Shown: piece after piece, positions 34,426-45,033 of the stretch
How the letters are laid out: the number at the start of each line of letters is the position of its first letter
Position numbering within the stretch: position 1 is the first letter of the stretch
Source of the DNA: Parastagonospora avenae f. sp. tritici 18332-5
Lineage: Eukaryota; Ascomycota; Dothideomycetes; Pleosporales; Phaeosphaeriaceae
Reading direction: 5' to 3'
NCBI GenBank assembly: GCA_022559985.1
Contig: JAFJTR010000077.1
Span: 62,001-126,000 of the forward strand
DNA: 64,000 bases
Notes under the pieces: model-generated
What the model was told of the DNA's origin: nothing
Databases searched by the model: none
The model's input: the letters and a program-made list of their open reading frames with translations, nothing else
Position numbers and translations under genes: made by a program

Positions 34426-36114
34426 ATGAAGCTCAAGCTCAAGAACCCTGCCGCGCCCGCGGGCGACGCGCTTTCACAAGCATCCCAAGCACCACCGGCG
34501 CCCGCACCTGTAGCCCAAGACGAAGCTGGGACCGCTGCGCCCGCAAAGAAACTCAAGCTCAACATCAAACCCGCTGCTCCTGTAGCCAATATCGAGGACG
34601 GCGACGCCCCAAAGACGAAGCGCAAGTACACAAAGAAACAGAAGCTCGACACCGAGGGCAATCCCATACCGCCAGGCAAGCCGGGCCCCAAGAAGCGAGC
34701 TCGCGAGGACGGAGACGACGTGGACTCACCTGCCGCTAAGCGCAAGCCGAAGCCAACAGCAAAGAGCCTAGCCATGGGCAATGATAGCAGCGATGAGGAC
34801 GACCTCATGGCCGAGCCGCCCGCCCCCGTTAGACAACCACTCCAGTCCGCGTCAAAGGGGAAAATAAAGTTGACGATCAAGCCAAAGGCAGGCGGCCCCG
34901 CGGCGCTCCCGAGGGCAGCGACGATGCTGAAAGTCAAAGGAGCTGGAAAGCCACCAGTGCGGCCATATGGTGTAGGCTACGACAGCGAGGCGGACGAGGC
35001 CGAAGTCGATCCGGCAATAGAGTCTCAATTCATACTGCGCATGCAGCCAGGACTAGACTGCGATCTTCTGCGCAAGTCTATCGAGGAGAAGACGATCGGC
35101 AAGAGCTTGTCGCAGGGCGGGCCTGGAGTCTACTTCCGCTTCTTCGATAAGGAGGGCCGCCGTGCCATGGTCACCATCCAGGGCCACAGCTATGCTGCGT
35201 CCATGGTCGAGCTCCCTACCGTCATTGAGACCATGAAGAGCTGGAACAAGAAGGACTGGGTCAAGACTGCCGATGTCTGTCAGATGCTGTTGGTACTGGG
35301 CAGAGTGTCTAGTGAAGACGAAGCCAAAAAGTTCCCACGACCCTCATTCATCGAGCCAGATTCCCATAGATTTCCACATGGTATCACCCCACCCATGCGA
35401 TGGGCCCGCAAGCTGCGGTTCCGACCTCGCAAATCGTACCTCGACGTTGAGCGTGCGGAAGCACAGATGAACCGACTTCTCCTTGAAGACGAAAATGCAG
35501 AGTCGACAAAGTACGAGCTGGTGGATAGTGACCACGAGACTTCCGAAGAGGACAGCGAATCAGAGGATGAGGCAGAAGACGAAGAGATGGCAGATACACA
35601 ACAGGTAGAGCAGACGCCTATTGACGAGATTGACGGGGATGATCTCGAGGCAATGCTGCAGGAAGGCCTCATGGAAGAAGAGAACATCGAGATTCAAGGC
35701 GACTCTCAGGTCATCAACTCTCTGCTGGAAAGCGAAACTCCAGGTGCAGAGCCCGCGACACCTGCAACGGCCCACGACGTCGCTCTGCATGTACTCAAGA
35801 ATGGCCTCACGTTGGAGACGGAGACGGCAGCTTCCACCCCTGCTGCAGCGACCTCCGCGGATGATGATGACGACGATGATGACGACTCGGACGATGGAGA
35901 CGACGTCGACGATGCAGCTGTCCAGGAGGAGCAGCGGAAAGACCAGCTGCGCGCTGAGATTGCGGAACTGGATAAGGCCATTCAAGCAAATATGGAAGCC
36001 CGCGACAGACAAACGAACCAGATCTTCAAGAAGCGTATGCAGACCAACATCGACAAGCAAAAAGCCGACCGCGAGATCAAACGGAAGCAGCTCGACGAGG
36101 ATGTGGACGAGTAG
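34426..36114 (+). CDS. TAF7: TFIID subunit TAF7 (TAFII55 N-terminal domain)
   Basis: TAF7 binds TAF1 and regulates its activity within TFIID. Single exon, 562 residues. The first ~180 residues are Lys/Pro/Ala-rich with repeated 'KLKLNIKP'/'KIKLTIKPK' motifs and basic nuclear-signal-like stretches. The TAFII55 domain spans ~185-360: 'ESQFILRMQPGLDCDLLRKS', 'YFRFFDKEGRRAMVTIQGHS', 'LPTVIETMKSWNKKDWVKTA', 'GITPPMRWARKLRFRP'. An acidic region follows, with an Asp run at ~482-496, and a C-terminal coiled-coil-like helix (~505-560). Length and order match fungal TAF7. It shares its 5' region with TAF3, which suggests co-expression of two subunits of one complex. Confidence 0.93.
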   Translation: MKLKLKNPAAPAGDALSQASQAPPAPAPVAQDEAGTAAPAKKLKLNIKPAAPVANIEDGDAPKTKRKYTKKQKLDTEGNPIPPGKPGPKKRAREDGDDVDSPAAKRKPKPTAKSLAMGNDSSDEDDLMAEPPAPVRQPLQSASKGKIKLTIKPKAGGPAALPRAATMLKVKGAGKPPVRPYGVGYDSEADEAEVDPAIESQFILRMQPGLDCDLLRKSIEEKTIGKSLSQGGPGVYFRFFDKEGRRAMVTIQGHSYAASMVELPTVIETMKSWNKKDWVKTADVCQMLLVLGRVSSEDEAKKFPRPSFIEPDSHRFPHGITPPMRWARKLRFRPRKSYLDVERAEAQMNRLLLEDENAESTKYELVDSDHETSEEDSESEDEAEDEEMADTQQVEQTPIDEIDGDDLEAMLQEGLMEEENIEIQGDSQVINSLLESETPGAEPATPATAHDVALHVLKNGLTLETETAASTPAAATSADDDDDDDDDSDDGDDVDDAAVQEEQRKDQLRAEIAELDKAIQANMEARDRQTNQIFKKRMQTNIDKQKADREIKRKQLDEDVDE

Positions 36115-36634
36115 TCATACTCTTTTAGTGGAAAAATCACGCACATGAAGAGACAGCCGCTTTGGTCGCTCTGTATTACTAGTACTATAATTGCATTGCG
36201 TCGGCGTCTAGGATACAGGCATATGTATGGCGCACCATGGGCACGAAAGACAGGCACAGTCGCGTAAGCAAAGCTCGATGCCATGGAGTTTAAATGTCAA
36301 AAACACATCTGAATAATGATATCTCGCAACAAAGTTGTCAGATTACTCGAGTGACCATGCTTTACGCCATTTCCGATTGGCGTCCTCTAATTATGAATTA
36401 CTCGGCAGAAGTAAAGTTGACATCGTTCGTAACTTCGTTCAAATTGCCAAGACATTGCAGTCACGTTACGTGCTTACTAATTTATCGCGTGGCGCTAGCG
36501 TGGTGCCCCACCACTTGTGAGGTTGCGGCGGGCTGCTACTCTTGCAGCCAGTGTTTGCTCTTCAAGTACCAAACAGTACTAACGATTTTTTTAGGCGTCT
36601 GATATAGGCATCCTTCCAAGGACAGCCCGCGAAG
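36115..36634. other. Intergenic between TAF7 and CCCH gene
   Basis: 520 bases, AT-richer than the flanking exons; holds the TAF7 3' flank and the next promoter. Confidence 0.5.
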
Positions 36635-37853
36635 ATGGATCCGAGAGGACCCCCGCCCCCGTACTCCCGCGCCGACATTGAGAACATGACCGACCCCGAG
36701 GAGCGCGTGCGAGCCCGCGCGGCACTGAACAGTATGTCCACGAGGAGGCTCAATCCAATTGCACCCGGAAATTTAACGACGTTACACAGGCTACATTGCG
36801 CGCGTGAGGATAGAGAGAGGAATGCCTGCCGGTGAACCTCAGGTACCCAATGGTCTACGATTCCCAACTATCGCGTTTTCTGGTACTGGTTCCCACATAC
36901 CCACTGGTCCACGATTCCCAACCATTGCATTTTCTGGTACTCACGTACCCTCTGGTCCACGAGCCCCAACCATCGCGTTTTCTGGTACCCACGTAGGACA
37001 TGTCTACCGAGGAGGCTATAGTCGCAGCAGAGGACGCGGAGGAGGCGCTGCTTACCATCCGTACCAGCGACCGCAACAGTTCAGAAACCAGTCTGTCGCC
37101 TTCAACAACCAAGATCTGGCTGGAGATACATCTGAGAGCGAAAGGGCAGCACCGCTTACCACGAACGGTACCTACATGAACTACGGCCCTCACCAGCACA
37201 CCGAACCCCAGACCCCATGTCGTCAGTTCACCATGACAGGTACAGAAAGAGAGAGCGAGCAGGATCGACGTCAATCAATGCATGCGTCTAACTTATGAAC
37301 AGGTCTCTGCAGTCGCCAAGGATGCCGCTGTCTTCACGATCCGGAGAAGCAAGCTATCTGCAAGCGCTGGCTGTTCAAGGGTGAATGCCCGAAGGATGAT
37401 GCTTGTCTTCTTTCACACTCTCCCACACCCCACAACGCACCGACGTGTCAGCACTTCCAGGACGGTCGTTGCAACAAGGACGACTGTCGTTTCGCCCACG
37501 TTCGTGTCAACCCCGCGGCTCCGAATTGCGAAGCATTCGGGCTGGTGGGATACTGTGAGAAGGGTGCAGGCTGCTCTGAGCTTCATGCGCACGAGTGTCC
37601 ACACTTTACAAACACCGGTAGCTGCCGATATGGTGACATCTGCCGACTAGGCCATGTCTATCGCGCATCTCGCATGCGCCAAGCTACTCGTCAGTCTCCA
37701 GGCGGATTGTCTTCTCCGGAGGGCAGTACCATGCAGAACTCTAATGATGCTGATGCTGATGCTGATGCTGAAGCTTGCACCCCTGGCGCCACTCCGGATG
37801 CCCATCAGTTCACGCTGCAGCACGACTATGTCGCCTTCGATGCTGACGATTGA
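36635..37853 (+). CDS. CCCH zinc-finger RNA-binding protein (ZC3H3/Red5-like)
   Basis: Three exons: 36635-36731, 36790-37239, 37303-37853, giving 365 residues. The N-terminus is 'MDPRGPPPPYSRADIENMTD'. Exon 2 carries three near-identical repeats built on 'FPTIAFSGTHVPSGPR', then a Gly/Arg-rich patch ('GGYSRSRGRGGGAAYHPYQR'). The last exon contains a series of C-x(5-8)-C-x(4-5)-C-x3-H fingers: 'CSRQGCRCLH', 'CKRWLFKGECPKDDACLLSH', 'CQHFQDGRCNKDDCRFAH', 'CEAFGLVGYCEKGAGCSELH' and 'CPHFTNTGSCRYGDICRLGH'. Such arrays bind RNA, and the five-finger arrangement recalls ZC3H3 and S. pombe Red5, which act in polyadenylation or nuclear RNA surveillance; that role is inference. The C-terminus has an Asp-Ala repeat encoded by a GATGCT microsatellite. 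Confidence 0.85.
36842..36998 (+). repeat. Tandem repeat within CCCH gene (about 48-54 nt units)
   Basis: Three to three-and-a-bit direct copies of a unit containing 'GGTCCACGA..CCCAACCAT' and 'GCGTTTTCTGGTAC'. The unit encodes the PTIAFSGT repeat. Copies differ by few bases, so the expansion is recent. Confidence 0.85.
37745..37771 (+). repeat. GATGCT hexanucleotide microsatellite in coding sequence
   Basis: About four GATGCT/GATGCTGAT units near the end of the CCCH gene, translated as alternating Asp-Ala. In-frame length variation would change only this acidic tail. Confidence 0.8.
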
Positions 37854-38608
37854 GCAAGTTCCCTACAGGAAAGCTGTAGGTCTTCCTTCCTCGGCCCTTC
37901 TCCTACGGCCTTTCTCCTATTCGAGCCTAATTTCCTTCTGCTCTCAAGCTCTCCTGTTCCTGCATTTCGTCTAAACGGTAGGTCGGTTGTTCGTTTTGCA
38001 GTCTTCTCATGGCTTTCTCATGGTCGTGGAGTTTGGGAGAACTTGGCGCATATTGGGTCTTTCGATGATACCCTGCTGGCATTGAATCGCCGAGCTTCTT
38101 CTTGCGATTACCTTCAGCACATTTGGTAGCATGTTGCTGCTTTGTGTGGTCATGTTCCGTGTGGACAGACGCACGAGTTCATATCGGAAAAGCGTATAAT
38201 CAGCAAAAACAATACAAAGATTAAACAATTGAACCCACTCGCCCGGATGGTCGTGATCGATGTGTGACGTCCGTTGTCTAATTCCCCGTTCTATACATAT
38301 CCTACTCGTACCACGAGCGGGCTTTGACCCGTGGAGGCGTCGTTTGGAGGCTGAGGCCGCGGCTGTGCTAGCTCCTTGTCATACCCTCAACCTTGCCGTT
38401 GCATTGATGCGTTACGGCAGCAAAACTATTCGTGACGATGCGTCCTGCTGCTCTCGCTGAGTCTTTGCGCAAATATAAGACAACGCTCATGATCCAATAG
38501 TGCAATCACCTGCACAATCGGCTTGGTCTACGTGAAGCTGTTGCGCCCTTCCATCAGCTGCGCACCCCTTACGGCCCAATCGACGCGCAAGCTCAATTGA
38601 ACAACAAC
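37854..38608. other. Intergenic between CCCH and Nif1-like genes
   Basis: 755 bases with no coding signal; both flanking genes are on +. Confidence 0.5.
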
Positions 38609-40874
38609 ATGACGCTCAAAGACTTGCTGAAGAAGAAGGACAAGATCAAGGACGAGGGCGCTGCGTCTCCGCCTCGCACAGGGCCAACACTATCCGCAGA
38701 CGTCCCAGAATTCCAATTCTTTCGTACTACCACGTCCACGCGCGAGACTATTGAACCCCCCAGTTTCCCCGGCGACCCCACCCGCGAAGCACCAGCTCTC
38801 CTCTCACCCACGCGCAGCGCATTTGGGAGGTTCCGAAGCCGAAGCAATGCAGCGACTCAGAACCCGCATAATGGTACAGAAGGGGTAGCGAAAGGGTTGG
38901 AACGATTGCACTTTGGAAGGACGCGCTCGAGCAGCTCTGCGAATGTGCCGGAAAACCTGCCAGAAGTTGGCGGAGATGGAGTCGCAAGAACCGAAGACGA
39001 AGAGGCGAAATGGGAGAAGAGGGCCACGGTGCTCGTAACGGAAGGTGCGCTCGCAGGTGGCGCAAGTGGACCAGCGTCACCGAGAATTGAGGTCACAAAT
39101 CCTATGTCTCCAGGAGCGCCAAAGGGCAGGAGCAGGAGCGCGAGTATTGCTGCGCCGGAAGACGAGCAGAATATCCAAGAAGCTATACGGCTGCATGAGA
39201 AGGGGAATCTGGAGGCTTCGACTGCGCTGTTCGGTCGTCTGGCCGACCCAAGCACTCACAACAATGCACTTGCACAAGTTCTCTACGGCCTTGCATTGAG
39301 GTAAGACTCCCTATTATCGTGACTGATCTACAAGATGACGATCAACACCCAAATGTTGCCCCGAAATAGTACCTAATGCGCTGGCTGACCTCATCCAGAC
39401 ATGCCTGGGGCATCGAAGCCGACGCTGAACAAGCCGTGCATTACCTCAGCATGGCCGCCTCCAACAGTGCCGAAGTCGAGAAGCTCGCACTCGGCGCTGG
39501 CATGAAGAAAGGCGGCTCGGCGAAAGGCGAGCTTGTGCTGGCAATGTATGAGTTGGCCAACTGCTTCCGCAACGGCTGGGGTATCAAGAAAGATCCCGCA
39601 GCCGCGAAGCAGTACTATGAAACTGCTGCCAACTTGGGCGATACTGACGCCATGAACGAAGTTGCATGGTGCTATACGGAAGGCTTTGGGACCAAGAAGG
39701 ACAAGGTACGTCTTTGCTCCGCCCGCGTTGTCGTTGTTGCTGTACGCCCTCCTCCGCTTCTGAGTCTGCGTACATGGAGTACACAGGTCCATGTATGGTG
39801 GCAGTCCAGTTATCTAGATGTTCATGCGACACTCTACGCACTCGGCCAGGCCTGCATAGCCCTCGCTTTCGCTTTGATCGCGAGCAGCATCATGCGGGTG
39901 GCTTGCATGAGCCAGTGAGACCGTTCCCCATGTTCTCTTCAGCCTCATTGTTTGGGCAGCAATATCGATAAATACGCAGGTTCGGCTGATGCGGGAGAGC
40001 GGTAATGTCGCTAACACGGCCTTCGCAGTTCAAAGCGGCGCAGTTCTTACGCCTGGCTGAGTCAAAGGGCAACAAGACTTTAGGCAATACATGGTAAGTA
40101 GAGCCGCTTTCATTATCTATCTTCGGATCCATGGTCCAGAGGCGCCCGGTGCCATAACTCGATCTGGGAATGCTCGTCCTCGGAAGGAGTGCGCACATGC
40201 TGTGACATGCAACTTCACCGAGCCTCCCTTTCACGCTCCACGCACGCTATCCACGCCATGCACGCATTCCCTTCGCGGCCGACAACACCACCTTCATCAC
40301 CATCACCGGCCTCGCATCACAGCCGTCCGTAAACAAATGATGCAACTTTATCCGCACTAGCCAACCAGTTTCAACGCGCATGCGCCAAGCAGCATCGATT
40401 GGCTCCCGGTGCACCCTTTCGCACCTAGCTCGACTGCGGGCTCTGGCGAGGGCCGCAGCACAACCTGTCACGGTTTCCGCTTTCCGCACCCCACCCACAT
40501 CGTTCCAGGTCGCTTTGGGACCAGGCCATTGTCAGGCGGACCCGCCGCAGTGGTTCGTTGATGGATACGTTATACACGTGGCGCGCTGTTGTTCGACGGG
40601 GCGAGGGGGGTGTGTTGCTTGTACCGATGACAGGCGAAAGAGACTGCCTATGTGTGTGTGTATGTGTGTGTGGCTCGTTGAGCGAAGAGACATCACGGCT
40701 ACCGCGACAAAGACATCTTCTATTGTCGGACATTCCGTGCTCAGCCGAACTGTCACAATCCGCCCACTATCTTCCCGGACGACACAGACACATGTTACTG
40801 TTGGTTGTACTCCGAGCACGTGCTGACTACTCTCCCACTATAGGATCTGGAAGGACAAATACAATCCGAAATAG
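38609..40874 (+). CDS. Sel1-repeat protein, Nif1-like cell-cycle inhibitor
   Basis: Four exons: 38609-39300, 39399-39705, 40029-40093, 40844-40874, giving 364 residues. The start is the ATG of 'MTLKDLLKKKDKIKDEG', a conserved N-terminus; upstream codons are reached only via TTG. Residues 1-190 are disordered and Ser/Arg-rich. Sel1 repeats then occupy ~195-355: 'AIRLHEKGNLEASTALFGRL', 'GLALRHAWGIEADAEQAVHY', 'LANCFRNGWGIKKDPAAAKQ', 'WCYTEGFGTKKDKFKAAQFL'. The last exon adds only ten codons including the stop ('IWKDKYNPK'), matching the family C-terminus. S. pombe Nif1 binds the Nim1 kinase and restrains mitotic entry; a similar role is inferred from family resemblance. Introns 3 (323 nt) and 4 (750 nt) count among the largest in the window. 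Confidence 0.85.
40651..40672. repeat. TG dinucleotide microsatellite in Nif1-like intron
   Basis: Imperfect (TG) run, interrupted by one TA, inside the 750-nt last intron of the Nif1-like gene. Confidence 0.8.
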
Positions 40875-42966
40875 AACCACGGCGGGGACATGTGCCTGTT
40901 GAGGTAAAGTGATGGGGGTGCTGGTCATCGCCAATGGTCGTGTGCACCACACTTCACACGCTCCCAAGACGGGAAGGAAATATCATCTAAGTTAGTTTAG
41001 TTTGCCCTCAGCAGCTAAAATACCCGTGTACGATAAGTTTCGGGCAAATCGAGATCTAGAGCCTCAGTTTTACGACCTATTGTCTTAGTTCCCGATGGAG
41101 GGAAATCGTCATTGTTCTTTCGAATCTTGCTTGATTGCGCGTAAGAGAGTGCTGGTGAAGATTCTTCTACGCACGGAGAAGCGCGAATGCGACTGTCCAC
41201 GAGAGCATGGCGGCAAGTACATCTGAATCTAAATCCATCGCCCATACATGCTCCATAAGTCGCACAATAACGACGTGCCACAACACCCGCCTGCCCATCC
41301 CTTCCCGCCGTCCGTGTTCCCAGATCATCTGCACCCATTCCTACACCCCACAGCTGATCCGGCATTCTCGCCCGTCCAAAAGTGTCATCCCTCTCACACA
41401 GACACGCATATGTACGTATACGACCGAAGTACCCCCCTTCTTCCATCAAATTGGGCGCAAGCCTTCTCGCGCACATATCACAAACCCACCCACTCATGTG
41501 CGTGCAAAAAGCCGATTTAAAGGAATGACTCGCAACCCGCGTGAAGAATCAATCCTATAGCGTGAGACGTGCATTAGGTAGAGAGCATCATTGTTTCACC
41601 AACACCGGCGCAGACGGGCGGGGTTCCAAGTTTCTGGAACTGGTGCGTAGTGTGGTGTTCATGACGACGACGGAGGGTGCGTGGGTAAGCCACCACATTT
41701 TTTCCTTGCTCACCGCTATTGCTCGTCTTCCAACAATAGCGGGAAGACTTGTTTTTCGAAGGATGTGCTGCGTGTGGTGAACCTTATTTGCGCCTGCATG
41801 CATAGAGCAGATCGAAATACAAGCTTATTTCAAAGATGCTGTACTGCAGTAAGGTAGGGTAGGGTATGGGGTACATGGGGATTGACGCTGCACGACCACG
41901 GCGCGGGATGTCAGAAGGGAGAATGCGAGGTACGCGCAGCAAAATCGTGGGCGGCGCAGATCCACCTCGCTGCAAGATGGCACTGCGCTTGGTCTGGGAA
42001 GTGGCGAAGCTGTGCGAGCCAATACGTGCTAGAGGAGGAGCTGAGCGCAAGGCATTTTCTGGCGAGTAGGAGCGGAAAGCGACGTAAGCGCTGGTGATTA
42101 AATGGGATGTGTGCGCCAATGAAGGCCTAGGTAGGTGAGGTGGGCTACGATACAGGTCTCTTGTGCCTTTCCCAACAAAACAACAACAAGTGGTAAAGGA
42201 GGAAAACAACGAAGACAGCGTTTTGCGTCTGGTTGCGGGGTATTATTTGGGGAATCTCGTGAAAGGAAAACAAGAGTCGTTTAGAAATTGAGGGGGTCGT
42301 GAATGGGATAATCATCTCTTTAATGTGTCCAAATTCTCATCATCGCAATCGTCATCCTGCAATCTTCGTCCAGAGCCCTGGGGTAGAAGTCGAGTCATTC
42401 TCGTAGCCAATTCATTTACAAAATGTGTCGTAGCAGATACATAATCCAATCTCGTGAAGCGTAAGTGACAAACAAATGAGATCCAACGCTCGCTACGCTA
42501 AATGGGGGAAAAACAACAAAACAGATGGGGGAGGCAACTACATGTGCTCGCTCGCTAAATAAGGAAATAAAAAGGCTGTGAAGCAGATAAGAATAGCCAT
42601 CTGAAACAAATGCCATGAGTCGTGAACAACGACCACGACGTGAAGAAGCAAAGAATCCAGCCGCCATATATGCTAAGCGATGTAGGTACTATGACCCAAA
42701 ATCGACGTTGCCGTCCCAGATATTGTAGAAGATGGCCAGGCTGTGTGAGCCATGGCGGTGAAGGAAATGGTGGTGGATGCGATGCTCGTCGTGAGCGTGC
42801 AAAGGAAAACGCAGGAAGAACGAGTTCCAACCCATGATGCAGATTGTCCCTAAAAGGGCCCCAACCATGGGGTAAGAAGTGAAGCGCTATGCTGATAAAC
42901 GACTAATGCAACTTAGGAGACGATGGGCTGTCGACATAGGAAAGGTTGGTGGTGTGTGTGGTTTAT
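40875..42966. other. Large gene-free stretch 3' of bZIP gene
   Basis: About 2.1 kb. The open frames are short and unrelated to known families, and codon usage is not gene-like. It may hold long 3' untranslated regions of the two convergent genes, or a non-coding transcript; neither can be shown from sequence. Confidence 0.5.
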
Positions 42967-45033
42967 TTAGCTGATAGGCTCAGCCTTGGGGCCATCGGCG
43001 GTAGTGGGTCGCGACATGGCGGCGGACTCCTCGACGATACGCTTGAACTCGTGAACAACTTCGGGAGCGATCTTGTCCCAAAGCAGACTTCGTGTGTAGA
43101 TCTCGGCAGCTGAGTCGCCCTTGTTCTGCTCACGCATGGCAGCCAGCGTCTCGGCGAGGTTGCGGCGGTGCGAAGGTTGGGGAGAGCCAGGGGAAAGCGG
43201 GTCGCTCATGTCGTCACTAGTGAGACTGTAGCGGCCGCGAGTGAAGTCCAAAGATGTCATGCTGTTGTACTGGGCAGGCGTGATGGAGAAGAGCTGCTCA
43301 GCCTCCTGGTCCTTTGTGGTTCCAGCGAGGTGAGAGTGCAGTTGGTCGAGGTGAGAGCCAGAGATGCCAGCGAGTTCAGAGCCAGAAAGAGTCGTCTTGG
43401 GCCAAGCGACACCGGATGGGCCGGGCTCGAAGGCGGAGACGGTGTTGGCAACCAGGTTCTGCTCAGCAAGGGTGGTCGAGACACCAGCATCCTTGAAGAT
43501 GCTGTCCAGCACGGTGGCTGAGGCAGCGCGGACATCGTCAGGCATACGAGGGATGGGGGGCGCAGCATTGCCAGACTTGCTAGCGACAAAGGCGCCGCAA
43601 AGCAGCAGCATAAGCAGTAGACCAGAAGCGACTGGCTTGTCCTCGTCCTTGGAACGGGGAACGACAGCGAGGTTCTGCTCATTGCTCTGTGGGGTCTGCT
43701 CGTCGGAGGCGAAGTCGTTGACGAAGATGTAGTTGTCCCAGTCACTGCTGCCCATGTTGAGGTTGTCCATCTCCGAGGCGAAGTCGGTGAAGGTGGTGCT
43801 GGGGGCGATACCCATACCGTTGCCAGAAGCATTCTCAAGACGCTCGGTGAGGATCGAAACCTTCTTGCGAAGCTCTCCAGTCTCGAGAGTGTGGGTGCGG
43901 ACGAGCTCCTCCTTGTCGAACTGCAGCTGGTTGATCATGTGGTGCATGTCCATGGACTCTCGATGCCAGTTCTCCTTCTCGGCGATCAGGGCATCGTACT
44001 CAATTCGCATGCGGCCGAACTCCTCTTCCATGCCGCACATCTTCTCGATCCACTGCTTCTTCTCTTCCTCGAGCTCTTCAGTGTGCTTCTTCTTCCGCTG
44101 TCGGGAGTCAAGTCTGTGGTTACGTTAGCAGTTGAACGAGGAGGATAACCTGAACCAAATGGCGCTTGGGACCAGGCGAGGAACGCGGAACCAAAGACCA
44201 AAAGGGAGTACGTACGCGGCCTGCCTGTTGCGGAGGAGTCGTTTTTGTTGCTTGAGCTCCTTGAGATCGTCCTCGTTGGTGCAGCTCTGGATGAGGTTGT
44301 CGATGTTGAGGAGGTTGCGCTCGGCGGGGATGTCGAAGCGGGCGTTCTTCTTCCTGATGCCACCGTCACGGCGGGGAGAGAAGGAGCGGGGCGGGGGCGT
44401 ATTGGGTCTCATACGCTTGGGTCCGGGCCGTGCGTCCATCTCTTGCTGGTTGAAGGTCATCCATTCCGAGTGCGTGTGCGGCGACATGGGCTGCTCAGGA
44501 ACGGACGGAGCGAAGACAGCGCTGGGCCTGACGTTGTTGTTGATGGGGAGTCCATGATATTGCATCTGTTGCTGGGCCTCGGATGCGAAGTTGGCAGCGC
44601 CAAAGTCGCCAGGACCAAAGGGATTTAACGGCTTGGGTGCAGTCGGCGTCCGGGAGCCAGAGTTGTCGGCCATTGGCCACGTCTGTTGGCCATAGGTTGC
44701 GGCCTGGTTTGGAGGCAGACGGGCAAAGGGGTTGTTGCTCTGCTCGGTGAAGAAGGGGTTGTTGCCGTTTGTGTTGACAACGGAGCTGGTGGCTGTTCGG
44801 TCGACAAACTGGCCGGCGGTGGAGAAGTCCTCCCAGATGGAGGTGTCCGGCGAGAAGATGCCCTGGGTGCTGGTGGTGGGCGACATGAGGACGGGCGTGT
44901 CCAGGATGTTAGAGTCGAGGGTGGCGTTGTCGTCGAAGCTGAAGGTAGAAGGTTTCCGGTCCATGTGACTCAGGGTCGAGGAGGGTCTGTGAAAATCCAT
45001 GTGTTGGTTGGGGTTGGAAGAGGAAAAGTCCAT
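42967..45033 (-). CDS. bZIP transcription factor with a C-terminal-half hydrophobic segment
   Basis: Two exons, 45033-44216 and 44113-42967, giving 654 residues. The first true ATG is at 45033 ('MDFSSSNPNQHMDFHRPSST'); the frame extends upstream through non-ATG codons only. The intron interrupts the basic region, joining 'LLRNRQA' to 'ALDSRQRKKKHTEELEEEKK'. The basic region is at ~260-282, followed by heptad-like coiled coil to ~370. The N-terminal ~255 residues are Ser/Pro/Asn/Gln-rich. At ~434-450 lies 'SGLLLMLLLCGAFVAS', hydrophobic enough for one membrane span, with a long polar C-terminus behind it. Membrane-tethered bZIPs (ATF6/CREB3 type) share this order, but sequence alone does not show that this one is membrane bound. 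The DNA target is unknown. Confidence 0.87.

Noticed and set aside
40651..40672. TG-rich run as a possible regulatory element
   Set aside because: A simple microsatellite within an intron; nothing points to function.
41836..41870. GGTAGGGTAGGGTATGGGG as interstitial telomere-like repeat
   Set aside because: Only two imperfect units; no TTAGGG array.
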